In this document: piece by piece, positions 42,724-50,926 of the stretch
Layout of the letters: each line of letters opens with the position of its first letter
Position numbering within the stretch: the stretch's first letter is position 1
Assembly: GCA_002840975.1 (NCBI GenBank)
Contig: PHDN01000008.1
Coordinates: forward strand, 1 to 64,000
DNA length: 64,000 bases
DNA from: Bacteroidetes bacterium HGW-Bacteroidetes-16
GTDB lineage: Bacteria > Bacteroidota > Bacteroidia > Bacteroidales > F082
Reading direction: 5' to 3'
Made by a program: the position numbers and the translations under genes
The notes under the pieces: model-generated
The model's database searches: none
Told to the model about the DNA's origin: nothing
What the model saw: the letters and a program-made list of their open reading frames with translations, nothing else

Positions 42724-43500
42724 ATGTTCGATAACCTCAAAATAGTTTTTCATCAGGGCAAACAGTTTATTCCCGATGTAGCCACGGCAAAAGTGCCCGG
42801 CATCTTTCGTGGAAGGCCCATCATCAGTGGTGTACAAGTAAATGAAGCTGAATTACAAGGACTTTGTCCGGCCAATGCCATTGCCACCAAACCTGTTAGC
42901 ATCGATTTGGGCAAATGCACTTTTTGCGGAGAATGTGCCCTCCGTTTCCCTGATAAAATCACATTTACAACCGACTACAAAATTTCAACCAACGAACGTG
43001 AGCACCTGATCATTAAAGAAGGAGTTGAAAAACCTGTGGAGGTAAATCCTAAAACCGTCAGAAGAGAAATTCACCGCATTTTTGGACGATCGCTTAAACT
43101 CAGGCAGGTATCTGCCGGTGGTGACAACAGCTGCGAGTGGGAATTGAATGCCGCCAACAATGTTCAATTCGACATGGGGCGGTTTGGGATTGAATTTGTC
43201 GCTTCACCCCGCCATGCCGACGGGATTGTGATTACCGGTCCCATCACCGAAAATATGGCAGAACCACTGCGCATTGCATACGACGCCGTCCCCGATCCAA
43301 AAATAATCGTTCTGGTTGGAACAGATGCCATCAGTGGTGGATTGTTTGCAGATAGCCCGGCCATCGATCGTGGTTTTTTGGATCAGTATCCTGTTGATTT
43401 ATACATTCCGGGCAATCCTGCCCACCCACTCACCATTATCAATGGATTGTTGGATTTAACCAGGAAAAAGGAGCTTATTCGTTTAATTCATCCTGTTTAA
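42724..43500 (+). CDS. HyfI/NuoB-like small subunit fused to a one-cluster ferredoxin domain
   Basis: The 258-residue protein has a ferredoxin-like N-terminal part (40-90) and a NuoB/HyfI-like C-terminal part (about 125-240). In the ferredoxin part only C48 and C65, C68, C71 remain (LCPAN and CTFCGEC). Together these can hold exactly one [4Fe-4S] cluster; the other set is gone (RFP in place of a CP). In the NuoB-like part only C137 of four proximal-cluster ligands remains. D134, D201 (VGTDAISGG) and N231 (IPGNPAHP) stand where cysteines are expected. It is the last gene of the operon. Like the large subunit, this points to an Ehr-type complex with an altered electron route. Confidence 0.8.
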   Translation: MFDNLKIVFHQGKQFIPDVATAKVPGIFRGRPIISGVQVNEAELQGLCPANAIATKPVSIDLGKCTFCGECALRFPDKITFTTDYKISTNEREHLIIKEGVEKPVEVNPKTVRREIHRIFGRSLKLRQVSAGGDNSCEWELNAANNVQFDMGRFGIEFVASPRHADGIVITGPITENMAEPLRIAYDAVPDPKIIVLVGTDAISGGLFADSPAIDRGFLDQYPVDLYIPGNPAHPLTIINGLLDLTRKKELIRLIHPV

Positions 43501-43527
43501 GGTTAAATGCTAAGACAATTCTTGCAA

Positions 43528-43552
43528 AAAGGTAAATTATTATTTACCTTTG
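43528..43552 (+). promoter_or_regulatory. hicAB promoter with overlapping palindromic operator
   Basis: AAAGGTAAAT (43528-43537) and ATTTACCTTT (43542-43551) are perfect inverted repeats around a 4-base spacer. The right arm contains the -7 box TACCTTTG (43545-43552). Binding of a dimer would block RNA polymerase directly. The HicB antitoxin, which carries a helix-turn-helix, is the likely ligand. Confidence 0.7.
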
Positions 43553-43579
43553 CCTAAATATTTTCTGACAAAGAAGCAT

Positions 43580-43768
43580 ATGAAATGTTCAGAATTATTT
43601 CGACTTTTAAAAAAAGAAGGCTGGTATCCCATTTCACAAAAAGGATCTCATGTTAAAATGAAACATGATAGCAGAGACGGAATAATCATTTTTCCAAATC
43701 ACGGAAGTCAGGAAGTTGGTAAAGGACTTGAAAAGAAAATTCTGAAAGATGCAGGTATTACAATTTAA
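43580..43768 (+). CDS. hicA: HicA-type mRNA interferase toxin
   Basis: The 62-residue toxin (ATG 43580, MKCSELFRLLKKEGWYP) has the dsRBD-like HicA fold with the catalytic histidine in KGSHVKMKH and the conserved FPNHGSQEV end. HicA cleaves mRNA independently of the ribosome. The frame could start 10 codons earlier, but family length and the upstream promoter favour 43580. The antitoxin gene follows at 43771. Confidence 0.88.
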   Translation: MKCSELFRLLKKEGWYPISQKGSHVKMKHDSRDGIIIFPNHGSQEVGKGLEKKILKDAGITI

Positions 43769-43770
43769 CT

Positions 43771-44175
43771 ATGAGGGCCATGAAAAGGTTAAAGAAAAAA
43801 ATAAAAATAATTGTGGAGAAGACTAATACCGGGTTTTCTGCATATTCTGATGAATTTCCCATTTTCACAACTGGTAAAACTATTCCTGAATTGCTTTCAA
43901 ATTCATATGAAGCAACTCAAATGTACTTCGAGGACAAGTATGAAATTACCAATGAAAATATAAGATTTGAGATAGATTTTGAGCAGTTTTTTCAATATTA
44001 CAAAGTGTTAAATTCAAAATTTCTTGCCGAAAGAATTGGTATGAATCCTACCTTGCTTTCGCAGTACGTTCAGGGACATAAAAAACCTTCTGAGAATCAA
44101 ACAGAGAAAATACTTTCGGGAATTCATCAGATCGGACAGGAATTATCTGAAATGAATTTAATATTTAACAGGTAA
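43771..44175 (+). CDS. hicB: HicB-type antitoxin with C-terminal helix-turn-helix
   Basis: The 134-residue antitoxin has an N-terminal partial RNase-H-like HicB domain (IIVEKTNTGFSAYSDEFPI, TTGKTIPELLSNSYEA) and a C-terminal XRE-type helix-turn-helix (FLAERIGMNPTLLSQYVQG). It neutralises HicA and probably autoregulates the operon through the palindrome at 43528-43551. Starts at codon 1 or 4 are equally possible. Confidence 0.85.
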   Translation: MRAMKRLKKKIKIIVEKTNTGFSAYSDEFPIFTTGKTIPELLSNSYEATQMYFEDKYEITNENIRFEIDFEQFFQYYKVLNSKFLAERIGMNPTLLSQYVQGHKKPSENQTEKILSGIHQIGQELSEMNLIFNR

Positions 44176-44199
44176 AACTGCAACTTAAACCATTGATCC

Positions 44200-44583
44200 A
44201 TGAATAAAAATATCGCATTCCTTTTTATCCTCCTAATCCCAACACTGATGGGCTGTAAAGAACTTGTGGTGACCTATGCCGACAGCGGAACTACCGTACA
44301 CCTGGCGGTGGACCAAATCCTTAAAATCGAACTTCCGGCCAATGCGTCCACGGGCAACGACTGGCGCAAAATAAGTTACAACGACTCCGTTTTGATTAAA
44401 ATTGGCAAGCCAAATTATGTACTTTCCGATGACCGGGATGGGGCGGCAGGTAAGATGTATTACCGGTTTAAGGGTCTTGCACCCGGCACTTGTAAATTAA
44501 CCATGGAATATGGTTCTAAGTACGATTCCTCCAAAGAACCTGTAAAGACTTTTGAGTTGGAAATCATCGTGGCAGGCCGTTAG
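44200..44583 (+). CDS. Chagasin-like (I42) inhibitor lipoprotein
   Basis: The 127-residue protein has a lipoprotein signal (LIPTLMGC near residue 19) and an Ig-like domain. That domain has loops resembling chagasin/I42 protease inhibitors: ELPANASTGNDW (compare NPTTG), DRDGAAGKMYYRF and the C-terminal TFELEIIV strand. It probably inhibits papain-like cysteine proteases at the cell surface. The region is likely an independent unit between hicB and ffh. Confidence in the lipoprotein prediction is high and in the inhibitor role moderate. Confidence 0.7.
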   Translation: MNKNIAFLFILLIPTLMGCKELVVTYADSGTTVHLAVDQILKIELPANASTGNDWRKISYNDSVLIKIGKPNYVLSDDRDGAAGKMYYRFKGLAPGTCKLTMEYGSKYDSSKEPVKTFELEIIVAGR

Positions 44584-44659
44584 TCCATCCATTCCGCTTT
44601 CGCGGAAAAGAACCTCCGGTTGAGTTCATTAAAACCTCTGCCGGTTCGCTGCTTTTTAT

Positions 44660-44667
44660 TATTTTTG
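44660..44667 (+). promoter_or_regulatory. -7 box of ffh
   Basis: TATTTTTG matches TAnnTTTG and lies 22 bases before the ffh ATG; no clear -33 TTTG is seen. Confidence 0.45.
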
Positions 44668-44689
44668 CACCCTAAAAAAATCACAGACT

Positions 44690-46024
44690 ATGTTTGAAGG
44701 ATTAAGCGACAGGCTGGACCGGTCATTTAAAATGCTCAAAGGCCAGGGCCGCATCACAGAAATAAACGTTGCCGAATCGATAAAGGAAATTCGCAAGGCA
44801 TTGCTCGATGCCGATGTGAGTTATAAAATTGCCAAGCAGTTCACACAGGATGTAAAAGAGAAAGCACTGGGTTCCAATGTACTTACTTCACTCAAACCCG
44901 GTGATCTGATGGTGAAGATTGTCCACGATGAGCTGGCATCCCTGATGGGAGGCGAGCATGTGGAAATCAACATAAAAGGAAGTCCGGCCATCATCCTGAT
45001 AGCAGGTTTGCAAGGATCGGGTAAAACCACATTCGCTGCCAAACTGGCCAACTACCTGAAGACAAAAAAAAGCAAACAGCCTCTCCTGGTAGCCTGTGAC
45101 GTTTATCGTCCTGCCGCTATCAACCAATTAAAGGTGCTGGGTGAGCAAATCGGTGTGGATGTTTATACCGAAGAAGAAAATAAAAATCCTGTTCAAATCG
45201 CTAAAAATGCCATTGCCTACGCCAAAGAAAAAGGCCGTCAGGTGGTGATTATCGATACCGCCGGTCGTTTGGCTGTGGACGAGGAGATGATGAACGAAAT
45301 AGCGGCCATTAAAAAGACCATTAATCCAGGTGAAACGCTGTTCGTAGTGGATTCGATGACCGGCCAGGATGCTGTAAATACTGCCAAGGCCTTTAACGAT
45401 CGACTCAACTTCGATGGCGTGGTTTTAACCAAACTCGATGGTGACACCCGCGGTGGAGCTGCCCTCACCATTAAATCGGTGGTGAACAAACCCATCAAAT
45501 TTGTGGGTATCGGCGAAAAAATGGAAGCCCTCGACCTGTTTCACCCAAGCCGTATGGCCGACCGCATCCTCGGTATGGGCGACATCGTTACGCTGGTCGA
45601 AAAAGCCCAGGAACAGTATGATGTGGAAGAAGCCCGCCTGCTTCAAAAGAAAATAGCCAAAAATCAGTTTAACTTCAACGACTTCCTCAAGCAGATTCAA
45701 CAGATTAAAAAGATGGGGAACGTGAAGGACCTGATGGGCATGATTCCTGGTATCGGCAAAGCCGTTAAAGACATGGATATTGACGACGATGCTTTTAAAA
45801 GCATTGAAGCCATTATCTATTCGATGACTCCCGAAGAACGCGATAACCCAAAGGTACTCAATGGCTCACGCCGTAAGCGCATAGCCGACGGGGCGGGTTC
45901 CGATATTCAGGAAGTCAACCGCCTGATAAAACAATTTGCCGAAACCAGCAAAATGATGAAGGTGATGACCACAGGTGGAGGCCGCAAGGCCATGAGCATG
46001 ATGAATAATATGAAACGCAGATAG
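44690..46024 (+). CDS. ffh: Signal recognition particle protein Ffh
   Basis: The 444-residue protein is a full-length SRP54. It has an N domain (residues 1-95), then a G domain with GLQGSGKTTFAAKLA, DTAGRL, TKLDGDTRGGAAL and the GIGEKMEAL box. A methionine-rich M domain (about 325-444) binds 4.5S RNA and signal sequences. It directs membrane proteins to the SecYEG translocon with FtsY. It is followed after 2 bases by folD. Confidence 0.96.
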   Translation: MFEGLSDRLDRSFKMLKGQGRITEINVAESIKEIRKALLDADVSYKIAKQFTQDVKEKALGSNVLTSLKPGDLMVKIVHDELASLMGGEHVEINIKGSPAIILIAGLQGSGKTTFAAKLANYLKTKKSKQPLLVACDVYRPAAINQLKVLGEQIGVDVYTEEENKNPVQIAKNAIAYAKEKGRQVVIIDTAGRLAVDEEMMNEIAAIKKTINPGETLFVVDSMTGQDAVNTAKAFNDRLNFDGVVLTKLDGDTRGGAALTIKSVVNKPIKFVGIGEKMEALDLFHPSRMADRILGMGDIVTLVEKAQEQYDVEEARLLQKKIAKNQFNFNDFLKQIQQIKKMGNVKDLMGMIPGIGKAVKDMDIDDDAFKSIEAIIYSMTPEERDNPKVLNGSRRKRIADGAGSDIQEVNRLIKQFAETSKMMKVMTTGGGRKAMSMMNNMKRR

Positions 46025-46026
46025 CC

Positions 46027-46923
46027 ATGTCGGAAAAAATAACGGCCATCCTGATGGATGGAAAAAAAACGGCCGCCAAAATCAAGGAGGAAATCAAGGT
46101 GCAGGTTGCCCAACTCATTGACGACCACGATGAAGCGCCGCACCTGGCAGCAATTTTAGTTGGTGATGATCCCGCTAGCCAGACCTATGTATCCTCCAAG
46201 GAAAAAGCAGCACATGGTGTAGGCATTATTTCTTCCGTCTACCGGTATCCGGAAGATACTACAGAGACGGAATTGCTCGCGGCCATCGATTTTCTGAATG
46301 AAGATGAAACAGTAGATGGTTTCATCGTGCAGTTACCGCTTCCCGAACAGATCAACGTGGACCATGTCATCGCACGAATCAACCCCGACAAAGACGTGGA
46401 TGGTTTTCATCCCATGAACATGGGTAAAATGGTTTTGGGACAACCCGGCTTTGTTTCGGCCACTCCTGCCGGTATTGTTGAATTGCTGAAACGGTATAAA
46501 ATTGAAACAGAAGGAAAACATGTTGTCGTCCTGGGGCGATCGAATATTGTAGGCTCTCCGGTGAGCATCCTGCTTGCACAAAAAACCAGCATGGGAAATG
46601 CCACCGTCACTCTTTGCCATAGCAAAACACAAAATTTAGCCGAGATTACCCGCACTGCCGACATCCTGATTTGTGCCATAGGGCAACCTCAGTTTGTAAA
46701 AGCCGGCATGATAAAAGCCGGGGCTGTTGTGATTGATGTGGGCATTCACCGAATCCCGGCCAAAAACGAGCAAGGGTACCGCATCGTGGGTGATGTAGAT
46801 TTTAATGAAGTATCATTTAAAGCCGGATATATCACTCCTGTTCCGGGTGGTGTGGGGCCAATGACCATTGCCATGCTACTGAAAAGTACGCTGGAAGCAC
46901 ATCTGCGTAAGCACAAATCGTAA
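46027..46923 (+). CDS. folD: Methylenetetrahydrofolate dehydrogenase/cyclohydrolase FolD
   Basis: The 298-residue bifunctional enzyme interconverts methylene-, methenyl- and formyl-tetrahydrofolate. The family motifs are present: Y174-type AILVGDDPASQTYVSSKEKA, QLPLPEQINVDHVI, GFHPMNMGKM, VVLGRSNIVGSP and TPVPGGVGPMT. The catalytic lysine lies in the SSKEKAA region. It sits in an operon with ffh (2-base gap). Confidence 0.95.
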   Translation: MSEKITAILMDGKKTAAKIKEEIKVQVAQLIDDHDEAPHLAAILVGDDPASQTYVSSKEKAAHGVGIISSVYRYPEDTTETELLAAIDFLNEDETVDGFIVQLPLPEQINVDHVIARINPDKDVDGFHPMNMGKMVLGQPGFVSATPAGIVELLKRYKIETEGKHVVVLGRSNIVGSPVSILLAQKTSMGNATVTLCHSKTQNLAEITRTADILICAIGQPQFVKAGMIKAGAVVIDVGIHRIPAKNEQGYRIVGDVDFNEVSFKAGYITPVPGGVGPMTIAMLLKSTLEAHLRKHKS

Positions 46924-47002
46924 AATGGAATTTTTTATTGAAATACCCATTCTACTATTTACTCGTTACTAATTCGTTGCGCTGCATACTAAAACTACCT
47001 TC

Positions 47003-48259
47003 ATGATTATACGACTTCTGGCTTTTCTTTTCGTCTTCGGTATTTTTGAATCAATTGGGCAACAAATCAGTGGATGTACCGATGTGCGTGCCAATAACTT
47101 CAATTCGAAAGCCAATACAAATGATGGCTCATGCACCTACAACCTCACGGTTTATAATCCTCCGCTCAGGTATTTGTTGCCACCTGAAGTGGAAGAAACT
47201 TCGGGCCTGGCCTACTACAATAGTCGGTTCTGGACCATTAACGACAGCGGCGGATTGCCCGTTCTTTATGGCCTCGACACCACCACAGGAGAGATCATCC
47301 AACGGGTTACGATCAAAAACGCCATCAACCGTGATTGGGAAAGCCTGGCTCAGGACAATCGTTTTATGTACATCGGTGATTTTGGCAATAACTCAGGCAC
47401 CCGCGACGATTTAACAATCTATAAAATCGCCTTGGCAGCATTTCCATTGGATGGCGATACAGTGCTTTCAGCAGAAAAAATCACGTTTAAGTATGAAGAT
47501 TACCAAGGCCCTGTAGCCAAAAAGAAAGAAAACAATTTTGATTGTGAAGCCTTAATCGCGGTAGATGATTCACTCTACCTGTTATCGAAAAACTGGGAAA
47601 ATGAACAAACCAACCTTTACCGACTGCCAAAAGATCCAGGAGATTATCTGGCGAAACGGCTGACTTCCTTCGACAGCAAAGGACTGATTACCGGTGCCGA
47701 CATCGATCCCCTTACGGGAGAAATCATTCTGACGGGATATACCAACAAAACCTGGATTCCGTTTATGTGGATACTCTCCGATTATCCGGATCATCGATTT
47801 TTCTCGGGAAACAAACGCCGTATTGACATGGTGAATTTGCCGGCAACCCAGGTTGAGGCCATCGCTTATACACACCCAAACCAGGGCGTAATCACTTCCG
47901 AGGGACATGTGCTGTTTTCACAAACAGCTTTTAGTATCTCCACGCAAAACTGGTCAGTGAGTTCTCCTTCTGCTATACCGGTTTATCAGGCAAACGACCT
48001 GGATTTTAATATCAACCCCAATCCTGTAAAAGGCAAGAAAGTGTTTGTGGAATTTAAATCAGATACCGATGGTGAGTTCTCCATCGATCTCTACGATGCT
48101 GAAGGGAGGCAGCTTAAAAAGCCGGGACAGTGGTTCGCGGGAAAACAAAATGACAGAAACCGCATCAAAATAAAAATTAACCACCTCAAGCCCGGGGTGT
48201 ATTTCATCCGCATGACGAGCGGACAGCAGCATGTGGAAAAAAAACTGATTGTACAATAA
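47003..48259 (+). CDS. T9SS-sorted protein with beta-propeller-like domain
   Basis: The 418-residue protein has a signal peptide (IRLLAFLFVFGIFESIGQ). A short cysteine motif typical of surface proteins of the phylum follows (GCTDVRANNF...DGSCTY). A domain of about 270 residues resembling SdiA-regulated/esterase-like beta-propellers comes next (EETSGLAYYNSRFWTINDSG, DNRFMYIGDFGNNSGTRDD, NFDCEALIAVDDSLYLLSK). It ends with a type A T9SS sorting domain (NINPNPVKG, LKPGVYFIRM). It is probably surface-attached or secreted. The function is unknown. Its stop overlaps the queE start codon. Confidence 0.75.
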   Translation: MIIRLLAFLFVFGIFESIGQQISGCTDVRANNFNSKANTNDGSCTYNLTVYNPPLRYLLPPEVEETSGLAYYNSRFWTINDSGGLPVLYGLDTTTGEIIQRVTIKNAINRDWESLAQDNRFMYIGDFGNNSGTRDDLTIYKIALAAFPLDGDTVLSAEKITFKYEDYQGPVAKKKENNFDCEALIAVDDSLYLLSKNWENEQTNLYRLPKDPGDYLAKRLTSFDSKGLITGADIDPLTGEIILTGYTNKTWIPFMWILSDYPDHRFFSGNKRRIDMVNLPATQVEAIAYTHPNQGVITSEGHVLFSQTAFSISTQNWSVSSPSAIPVYQANDLDFNINPNPVKGKKVFVEFKSDTDGEFSIDLYDAEGRQLKKPGQWFAGKQNDRNRIKIKINHLKPGVYFIRMTSGQQHVEKKLIVQ

Positions 48260-48891
48260 TGGAAACGAGAGAAGACGAACTACTTGAAGGAGGGAAAAAA
48301 CTCCCGTTGATGGAAGAATTTTACACCTTGCAGGGCGAAGGGTTTCACATGGGTCGTGCGGCCTATTTTATCCGTGTCGGGGGGTGTGATGTGGGATGTT
48401 CCTGGTGCGATTCAAAGGAATCGTGGAATGCAGCGTTATTTCCTCCCGTGGCGGTTGAGCAGGTTGTCAGGAATGCGGCCTTTCATCCTGCCAAAACCGT
48501 CGTGGTAACGGGTGGCGAACCTTCTATGTATCCATTGGATTTTCTCACGCAATCGCTTCAGCGCGAAGGCATAAAAACCATGGTAGAAACCTCCGGTGCC
48601 TATCCTTTAAGCGGCAGTTGGGATTGGATATGTCTTTCACCAAAGAAATATATGCCGCCACAAAAGGCAATTTATCAGCGGGCCAACGAGCTTAAGGTGA
48701 TCATACAACATCCGGGAGACCTGGAGTGGGCCGAGCGCAATGCTGCCCTCGTGTCGATTTCTTGTCAGTTGTTTCTCCAACCCGAATGGAGCAAATCGGG
48801 CGAAATTATGGAGGTACTGACACAATATGTGATGGACAATCCCAAGTGGCGCATCTCGCTTCAAAGCCATAAGTATATGAGGATTCCTTAA
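48259..48891 (+). CDS. queE: 7-carboxy-7-deazaguanine synthase QueE
   Basis: The 210-residue radical-SAM enzyme makes the 7-deazaguanine precursor of queuosine from carboxytetrahydropterin. The cluster motif is GGCDVGCSWCDSKESW (C-x3-C-x2-C), preceded by FYTLQGEGFHMGRAAYFIR and followed by VVVTGGEPSMYPLD, all diagnostic of QueE. It is translationally coupled to the T9SS gene by overlap of start and stop. No other que gene is in the window. Confidence 0.93.
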   Translation: METREDELLEGGKKLPLMEEFYTLQGEGFHMGRAAYFIRVGGCDVGCSWCDSKESWNAALFPPVAVEQVVRNAAFHPAKTVVVTGGEPSMYPLDFLTQSLQREGIKTMVETSGAYPLSGSWDWICLSPKKYMPPQKAIYQRANELKVIIQHPGDLEWAERNAALVSISCQLFLQPEWSKSGEIMEVLTQYVMDNPKWRISLQSHKYMRIP

Positions 48892-49384
48892 GTGGAAGAG
48901 GGGTAAGGAGAATCCGTATCAGGGACTTAAAAAAAGGTTGTTCAGATAATAGCCGGCGATCCCGGTAGCTAACTCACCGATCTGCATCCGAAAAACCAAG
49001 CGCTTTTATTTGCCGGACTTTCTCTTTTTTAGGTACATAATTTACTCATTATTAGTGATATTGATGGTCGGTTTGTTAGGGGGCTTAACGGTTATGTGTA
49101 TGGAGTCGTTTGGCGATATCAAGTACGAACCTGTCAAGCGTTACACAGTATATTAAGTGTAACGCCCTTGAAATTAGCACTATACATCAAATGCACTACA
49201 CACAATGTTGTCCGCTGGCCGTTGTTATTTCTTAATCTATTTGTCTCAATATTACCATGCTGTCTCTTATGTAACCGTGTATCGGAGTGGGATGGGCTTG
49301 AAGTTTCTTTTGGTATTATTTGATTAAGGTTAGTCTTGCTGGAATGCCAATAGTCACTTTGAGTGATGGGATGGTGAGCATAAG
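48892..49384. other. Intergenic region containing a solitary attC-like site
   Basis: About 490 bp without a convincing gene; frames on both strands here are short and low-complexity. The most structured part is the candidate site at 49083-49213. The segment before it (48892-49080) is ordinary non-coding sequence with no clear terminator. Confidence 0.4.
49083..49213 (-). repeat. Candidate attC-like site, 131 bp
   Basis: On the minus strand the ends read GGACAAC (49213-49207) and GTTAAGC (49089-49083), the latter a full GTTRRRY match. The length of 131 bp equals that of the attC-like sites at 0-2 kb. The arms pair imperfectly (ATTGTGTGTAG against CTCCATACACATAACC). The centre holds a perfect 9-bp hairpin, GCGTTACAC (49138-49146) with GTGTAACGC (49157-49165). 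No matching boundary core (GTTGTCC) was found upstream, so the cassette logic that proves the first array is missing here. Confidence 0.4.
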
Positions 49385-49942
49385 CTATTTCTTTAATGAA
49401 ACTGACAAAATACGATAAACCCAAATAAATGCAAAAACAGATAATAGAATGAATAAAAAGAATAGATTATCCAAAAATAAGTAGTTAGATTCTATACATT
49501 TTGTAAATGGAATAACACTTAAACTACTAATAATTAATGAAAAACTAAAGATACAAAACGATTTAGTAGATTTTATTAAAGTTGATTTATCACTTTCAAT
49601 ATGCACCGCTTTATCTTTTAATTTTATTAAATTCCTGACAGCTTGTTGGTTGCTTTCCTTATCGCTTTCTCTTTCGGAGCATACTTTTATCATAACCTCA
49701 GAAATATTAGAAAAATACTTTGCTTTGTAATTTGTCATAAATGTACTACCTGAGCCAAGTCTTTGCCAGCTAAATATTTGACTAACGTTGCTCCCTAAGA
49801 CTCCTGCAAAATCAGTACAGACAACATCCAGTGATTTGTCAAAGCCTTGAAGTTTAAAAAACACAAAAACAAAGACCAACGCAATTATCGCGGCAAAAAC
49901 CTGAGGTATGGTACTAAAGAAGTATAATATTGAGTTTTCCAT
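49385..49942 (-). CDS. Membrane protein of unknown function
   Basis: I do not recognise this 185-residue protein. It has one N-terminal hydrophobic helix (VFAAIIALVFVFVFF), a soluble middle of about 95 residues with basic and acidic stretches, and two C-terminal helices (FCIFSFSLIISSLSVI and LFFLFILLSVFAFIWV). It is AT-rich compared with the flanking housekeeping genes and lies just upstream of the candidate attC-like site, so it may be horizontally acquired cargo. Confidence 0.6.
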   Translation of the reverse strand: MENSILYFFSTIPQVFAAIIALVFVFVFFKLQGFDKSLDVVCTDFAGVLGSNVSQIFSWQRLGSGSTFMTNYKAKYFSNISEVMIKVCSERESDKESNQQAVRNLIKLKDKAVHIESDKSTLIKSTKSFCIFSFSLIISSLSVIPFTKCIESNYLFLDNLFFLFILLSVFAFIWVYRILSVSLKK

Positions 49943-50080
49943 TTAAGTTCCCTTCACAATTCTAACTTCTGCCTCTGTCAAACCTTAAATTTCATAAACC
50001 ATTCTGTCTATTTCTTTATAAGTTTTTTCAATTTCCAGTTTAGTTTTTTCCATGTCCTTATATTTTGGTAATAATCCCAT
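49943..50080 (-). pseudogene. Remnant of a type IIG-like restriction-modification enzyme C-terminus
   Basis: The minus strand reads KTYKEIDRMVYEI, then a stop codon, then GLTEAEVRIVKGT and a second stop. This is the characteristic end of Eco57I/type IIG-like methyltransferase-nucleases (IDxLVYELYGLTEEEIxIVE), with the YELYG region mutated. Only about 46 codons remain, so a large R-M gene was probably deleted here. The fragment lies directly in front of the unknown membrane-protein gene. Confidence 0.5.
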
Positions 50081-50124
50081 AAATAGTTTTACTTTAATTT
50101 ATTTAGTAACGATGTCGTAATACT

Positions 50125-50556
50125 CTACAAGTATTTCTCAACAGCCTTTCGCATTTTAATAAGATTTTTAATTTTCATATATGTGAAGCCATTGTCTGCA
50201 TAAAACGAAAAATATTTCCAGCCAGTTATTTTACCAATATTTACGGTTACATCTCCAATTGTTGTCATTGAACCAACATCTTCATTTTCACAAAACTCAA
50301 TTGATTTATCTAACAGATCAGCAAGTCCTTTCATGTCTCCACTATAAATAGTTATAAGGTCTATTATTTGTTTATACTCATTATTTTTTGACATCCATAA
50401 TACATGTTCACCGACAAGTTTACCATCAAGATAATCTTGATATAGATTAATCGTACATAGATTGGATAAATTAATAATTTCTTTTTTCTTAGTTATTTCT
50501 TGGGAAGATAATAACATTGGTATGAGTACTGTAATTAGTAATATTACTTTTTTCAT
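50125..50556 (-). CDS. Secreted hypothetical protein, 143 residues
   Basis: The product has a clear signal peptide (MKKVILLITVLIPMLLSSQ) followed by about 124 soluble residues with no domain I recognise. The middle part (DLITIYSGDMKGLADLLDKS, GDVTVNIGKITGWKYFSFYAD) looks like an alpha/beta domain. It is AT-rich and lies in the same accessory patch as the R-M remnant. It is predicted to be periplasmic or exported. Confidence 0.6.
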   Translation of the reverse strand: MKKVILLITVLIPMLLSSQEITKKKEIINLSNLCTINLYQDYLDGKLVGEHVLWMSKNNEYKQIIDLITIYSGDMKGLADLLDKSIEFCENEDVGSMTTIGDVTVNIGKITGWKYFSFYADNGFTYMKIKNLIKMRKAVEKYL

Positions 50557-50926
50557 AATTCTTTCATTTAGATTTATTTTGCAATTCGATTTAATGATTT
50601 CTACTAAGACTAGGTTTGCTTAGTAATTGCGAGTATTAATTTCTAATTTATTTCTACTTCTCAAATGTGTGGTAACGGAAGCACAAAACCAACTCTAGCA
50701 GTTATCTATTTAATACCTCTTTTTAACCACTTTGTACATGATACACTACCCATTTTCAATCGTGTAAAATTATTTAAACCAACTCTTTGTTTCATTATAA
50801 ATGGATCATCGGATGTTTGGTGGGGTAAATCTAGGAATAAAATCTATTGGTTTTACATTGGGGATTAAGAATTGATGGAGTTGTATGTCAGGTTATGAAT
50901 TCAGGATATTTTACAGTGTCAATCCC
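50557..50926. other. Intergenic region, 370 bp, no gene seen
   Basis: This AT-rich stretch has a 67-codon plus-strand frame (50665-50868) without coding features. A GGTAACGGAAGC word at 50670-50681 resembles the left end of an attC-like site, but no partner arm was found. It probably contains the promoter of the secreted protein gene. Confidence 0.35.

Noticed and set aside
41216-43500. Active [NiFe] hydrogenase
   Set aside because: Both nickel-binding cysteine pairs in the large subunit and three of four proximal-cluster cysteines in the small subunit are replaced.
50665-50868. 67-codon plus-strand frame
   Set aside because: It has no start context, domain or conserved feature and lies in an AT-rich intergenic stretch.
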